Shown piece by piece: positions 61,187-64,000 of a stretch of 64,000 nt of DNA. A program made the translations under genes and the position numbers. Origin of the DNA: an uncultured Eubacteriales bacterium (GTDB lineage: Bacteria > Bacillota > Clostridia > Oscillospirales > QAMX01). The notes beneath the pieces are model-generated. The model was not told the DNA's origin, did not search any database, and saw only the letters and a program-made list of their open reading frames with translations. Numbering within the stretch: position 1 is the first letter of the stretch; each line of letters begins with the position of its first letter. The stretch lies in NCBI GenBank assembly GCA_934546935.1, contig CAKTEH010000003.1, positions 105,209 through 169,208 on the forward strand, written 5' to 3'.

Positions 61187-62698
61187 TTACTTTTCTGTGC
61201 CTTCTGCTATTTTCTTCTGGACTTTCTTCCTTTCCGGAATCTGAGGCGGAAGTGGCCCTTCCGCTTTCAGCCGCTGCGTCTCCGCAATCTCTGCCTTCAT
61301 CTCTACGATTAGCACTTTCAATTTTGCCTCGCACTCCTCGCGGGTATGGGCGTAGACATTGCGGGCGTGCTTTTTGCCGTCGGGCCACTTGGGGGAGTAG
61401 CGGCCTTCGAAGAGATGGTCGTTGATCTCACTGACGCAGCCGGTACCGGATCTGCGCTTGTGGCCCACATAGGGCTTGAAATCGGTCATCCTCGGCTTTT
61501 CCGCCTGGGCCGGGGCAGTTTCCTGCCCCGGCTCTGAAGCGTCCTCCTGTGGCGCTGCCTTGCCGATGCCGCGGTCAATATTTTCGGCGGCTGCCCGCTG
61601 CATATCATCGGTAATGTGGGTGTAGATGTCCAGCGTGGTGGCCGCCGACACATGTCCCAGCATGGCGGAAAGAGTCTTGACATCCATGCCGTTCTCCAGT
61701 GCCAGCGTTGCGAATGTATGACGCAGATCATGAAATCGAACATGCTTGCATCCTGCGTGCTCCAAGATGAGCTGCAGTCTGCGCCGCACCACGCCGGGTG
61801 TAATGGGACAGTCCTCCTTTACTGGCGAAGGGAACACCCAGCGGGAGTCCACTGTTTTCTTATACTCCCGCAGCACCTCAACCACAGTAGGCGGCAGGAC
61901 GATCTTGCGGATGGAGTTCTTTGTCTTGGGCGTGCTGATCTGAAGCTGGCCCCGCACATCGTAGACCTGTTTGTTCACATTCAGCACACCGGTTTTGAAG
62001 TTCAGATCGTCCCACTGCAGCGCCATGAGCTCGCCACGGCGCAGGCCGGTGGCCAAGTCCAAAAGGAAGACTTCGTAGTAGCCTTCGAACTTTGCCTGGA
62101 TAAGAAACCGTTGCAGCTCCTCCCGCGTCAGCACCTGCATCTCCCGTGCCTTTTTCGGCGGCAGCTTGCAGCCGATGGCAGGGTTCACACGGATCAATCC
62201 GTCCTGCACCGCCTTTTCCAATGCGGAGCGGCAGGTGGCGTGACACATACGAACCATCCGGTCGGACAGACCTTCGCCGTACTTGTCGGTGAACCGCTTC
62301 CGGCCGCATTTCTTGAGCCGACCGTAGAACTGCTGCAGGTCGTTCTGTGTCAGCTTATTCAGCGGGATGTCCCCGATTTCCGGGATGATGTGCAGGCGGA
62401 TGCGGCTCTCATAGGTCTCCTGCGTAGTTGGGCGGATCTTAGGCTTGGAGTGATTCTCGTACCAGTATGTCAGCCAGTCCCCGAAGGGCATCTCGGGCCG
62501 CACCTTCTCCGGCTTCCGTCCGCCGCATTCCTCCTTGAGCTTTTGGAGCTTCTTGACGCATTCCTTCTTCGTTTTAGCGAGAACATTTTTCGTCTTGGGA
62601 TAGCCGTTATCATCGTAGCCGATGACGATGCGCCCCTCCCAACGCCCGTCCTTGCGCTGCCTTACAGTTCCGTCTCCGGCTTTTCGCTTTCTTGCCAC
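61187..62698 (-). CDS. Tyrosine recombinase/integrase with a second arm-binding-like domain at its C-terminus
   Basis: The protein is 503 aa from the GTG at 62698, which has AAAGGAG 8 nt upstream. It has an N-terminal AP2-like arm-binding domain (GDGTVRQRKDGRWEGRI), a SAM-like core-binding domain (about 70-170), and a catalytic domain with Arg in ATGLRRGELMAL, HDLRHTFATLAL, LGHVSAATTLDIYTH and Tyr at about residue 358. The remaining 140 residues include GCVSEINDHLFEGRYSPKW and HARNVYAHTREECEAKL at about 420-480, a second AP2-like arm domain, which is unusual. It starts inside the end of the adjacent integrase gene (37-bp overlap). Confidence 0.9.
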   Translation of the reverse strand: MARKRKAGDGTVRQRKDGRWEGRIVIGYDDNGYPKTKNVLAKTKKECVKKLQKLKEECGGRKPEKVRPEMPFGDWLTYWYENHSKPKIRPTTQETYESRIRLHIIPEIGDIPLNKLTQNDLQQFYGRLKKCGRKRFTDKYGEGLSDRMVRMCHATCRSALEKAVQDGLIRVNPAIGCKLPPKKAREMQVLTREELQRFLIQAKFEGYYEVFLLDLATGLRRGELMALQWDDLNFKTGVLNVNKQVYDVRGQLQISTPKTKNSIRKIVLPPTVVEVLREYKKTVDSRWVFPSPVKEDCPITPGVVRRRLQLILEHAGCKHVRFHDLRHTFATLALENGMDVKTLSAMLGHVSAATTLDIYTHITDDMQRAAAENIDRGIGKAAPQEDASEPGQETAPAQAEKPRMTDFKPYVGHKRRSGTGCVSEINDHLFEGRYSPKWPDGKKHARNVYAHTREECEAKLKVLIVEMKAEIAETQRLKAEGPLPPQIPERKKVQKKIAEGTEK

Positions 62699-63864
62699 GG
62701 TTTCAACTCCTTTCCGAAGATGTCCTCCATGAAGCCGCCCACGATGCCGCAAGCCTGCTTTTGCATATCTGAGGTAACATGGGTGTAGGTGTCCAGCGTG
62801 AAGCTGGCATTGGTATGTCCCAGAATCCCCGACAGGGTTTTGGCATCCACTCCGCTGGTAAGGGCGTGGGTGGCGAAGGTGTGACGCAGATCGTGGAAGC
62901 GGATGCTGGGCAGCCCCGCCCGCTGGAGGAGCGTTTTCATGTGGCGATACGCCGCATTGGGGTCGACGGGATCCTCCGGCTTCACCGGGTCCGGGAATAT
63001 CCATTGGCTGATGGCATCCTCTTTGCGCCGCCGCAGGATTTCAGTCACGCTGTGCGGCAGAATGATGGTACGCATACCTTGATTGGTCTTTGTCTCACCA
63101 ACGGTGTACTCGCCCTTCCGCTGGCTGTGGAGGGTGCGGCACACCTTCAGCGTCCCGGCGTCCCCGTCGAAGTCGCTCCATTGCAGACCACAGATCTCGC
63201 CGCGGCGCAGGCCGGTCATCAGTTCCGTTTGGAAGAAGTCCCGCCACACCTCGTCCTGCTCCACCACTGCGAGAAAGGCGTCCAGCTCCGCACGGGTGAG
63301 GATGCGCTTTGGTTTATAGTTGGGCTTGGGAGCCGTTGTCCCCTCGGTAGGATTCCTGGGAATGACATGCGCCTGCACCGCGTCTTTCAGTGCGGCGTGG
63401 AGGGTGGAATGGATGTGGCGGACCATGGAGTCCGAGAGCTGGTGATCCATCTCGGGATGCTCGTGGATGCGCCCTTCCGTTTTCAGGCGGCGGTACATCC
63501 TCTGGATGTCCTGTTGGGAGATGAGGGAGATTTGCTTGTCGCCCAGCTGCGGCTTAATGTAGTATTCGATGTAGCAGCGATAGCTTTTGAGCGTGCCAGG
63601 ACGCACCGTGCCCGCCTTGTACTCCGTGAGCCAGCGATCCAGCCACTCGCCCAGCGTCATGCGGCTGTCCTCTGTCAGCTCCACATCGCGGTAGCACTCA
63701 ATGTTCTGGTGCAGCTTGTCCAGCAGCGCCTTTTGCGTCTTGGCATAGACATGGCGGAACAGCGGCTCGCCGTTTTCCTTGTGGCCGATAACGATGCGGC
63801 CCTCCCAGCGCCCGTCCTCCCGCTTGCGCACCATGCCGTCACCGGCCGGTCTTCGTTTTGCCAT
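62662..63864 (-). CDS. Tyrosine recombinase/integrase
   Basis: The protein is 400 aa from the ATG at 63864, with AGGAAG about 6 nt upstream. The architecture is standard: arm-binding N-domain (GDGMVRKREDGRWEGRIVIG), core-binding domain, and catalytic residues in MTGLRRGEICGL, HDLRHTFATHAL and LGHTNASFTLDTYTH. It is a paralogue of the next integrase, which begins within its last codons. Two overlapping integrases suggest a pair acting together or successive insertions. Sequence beyond it to 64000 is unassigned and probably continues the element. Confidence 0.92.
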   Translation of the reverse strand: MAKRRPAGDGMVRKREDGRWEGRIVIGHKENGEPLFRHVYAKTQKALLDKLHQNIECYRDVELTEDSRMTLGEWLDRWLTEYKAGTVRPGTLKSYRCYIEYYIKPQLGDKQISLISQQDIQRMYRRLKTEGRIHEHPEMDHQLSDSMVRHIHSTLHAALKDAVQAHVIPRNPTEGTTAPKPNYKPKRILTRAELDAFLAVVEQDEVWRDFFQTELMTGLRRGEICGLQWSDFDGDAGTLKVCRTLHSQRKGEYTVGETKTNQGMRTIILPHSVTEILRRRKEDAISQWIFPDPVKPEDPVDPNAAYRHMKTLLQRAGLPSIRFHDLRHTFATHALTSGVDAKTLSGILGHTNASFTLDTYTHVTSDMQKQACGIVGGFMEDIFGKELKPWQESEKPETEL

Positions 63865-64000
63865 GCATTTCACTTCCTTTGATTGAGATTTCTTTTTTGC
63901 AACACAAACAACTACCACACTTCTCGTGAAATAGCTATCAGAACTTTGAAATGGTTTGCCATTACATCCGCATAGAAAACCCGTGGTACTGCTCGTACTC
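63865..64000. other. Window edge upstream of the integrase
   Basis: 136 bp with the integrase ribosome site and AT-rich DNA. No attachment repeat can be identified because the other end of the element lies outside the window. Confidence 0.4.

Overview
The window looks like a chromosome segment of an endospore-forming, anaerobic Clostridia-type Firmicute, plausibly gut-associated. The evidence is spoIIE, spoIIQ-like and spoIIR genes, an alpha2-type glycyl-tRNA synthetase, a membrane pyrophosphatase, Rnf-related genes, a set of LplA-type sugar-binding lipoproteins and a plant-type GH51 arabinofuranosidase. Coding DNA is moderately GC-rich with AGGAGG-type ribosome binding sites and several TTG or GTG starts. 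Many long spacers are AT-rich. The species cannot be named from the sequence alone.

Layout. 0-3.4 kb: nitrogen assimilation (end of a probable gltB, gltD, an Amt-PII fusion). 3.7-14.9 kb: four paralogous sugar-binding lipoproteins around one GH51 arabinofuranosidase, with no permease or ATPase nearby. 15.5-19.0 kb: hppA and pcp. 19.0-24.5 kb: a frameshifted ferredoxin remnant, tRNA-fMet and tRNA-Leu, a flavodoxin, a DUF1540 protein, and a P-type ATPase homologue that has lost its phosphorylation Asp and most other catalytic or ion-binding motifs. 24.9-32.4 kb: glycerol-1-phosphate dehydrogenase with an RNA methyltransferase, a reduced and divergent rnfC-rnfD-rnfE-like cluster, a DUF4015 protein, and rnhA, which appears to start at AUU. 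32.6-36.1 kb: spoIIQ-like, spoIIR, prfA and an ECF transporter S component. 36.5-47.5 kb: housekeeping genes (lipoprotein, CDF transporter, M24 peptidase, YqeG, TepA-like protease, DUF3343 with cysteine desulfurase, prolyl-tRNA editing protein, spoIIE). 47.8-57.5 kb: a heterodimeric ABC exporter, yerC, a methyltransferase, glpK, an enolase-superfamily enzyme and glycyl-tRNA synthetase.

57.5-64 kb looks like one end of an integrative element. It has a broken tRNA-Pro 5' half, an intact tRNA-Pro, an AT-richer cassette and two overlapping tyrosine integrases at the window edge. The cassette encodes an AAA ATPase, a 35-aa zinc ribbon, a DUF2188 protein and a coiled-coil TIR protein. This is the best candidate for an uncharacterised antiphage system.

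Three copies of a roughly 140-bp repeat made of four consecutive hairpins lie in spacers at 27.3, 47.7 and 53.2 kb. Their stems change between copies while the folding is kept, so this is the best candidate for an undescribed structured element. No CRISPR array, rRNA, insertion sequence or replication origin was seen.
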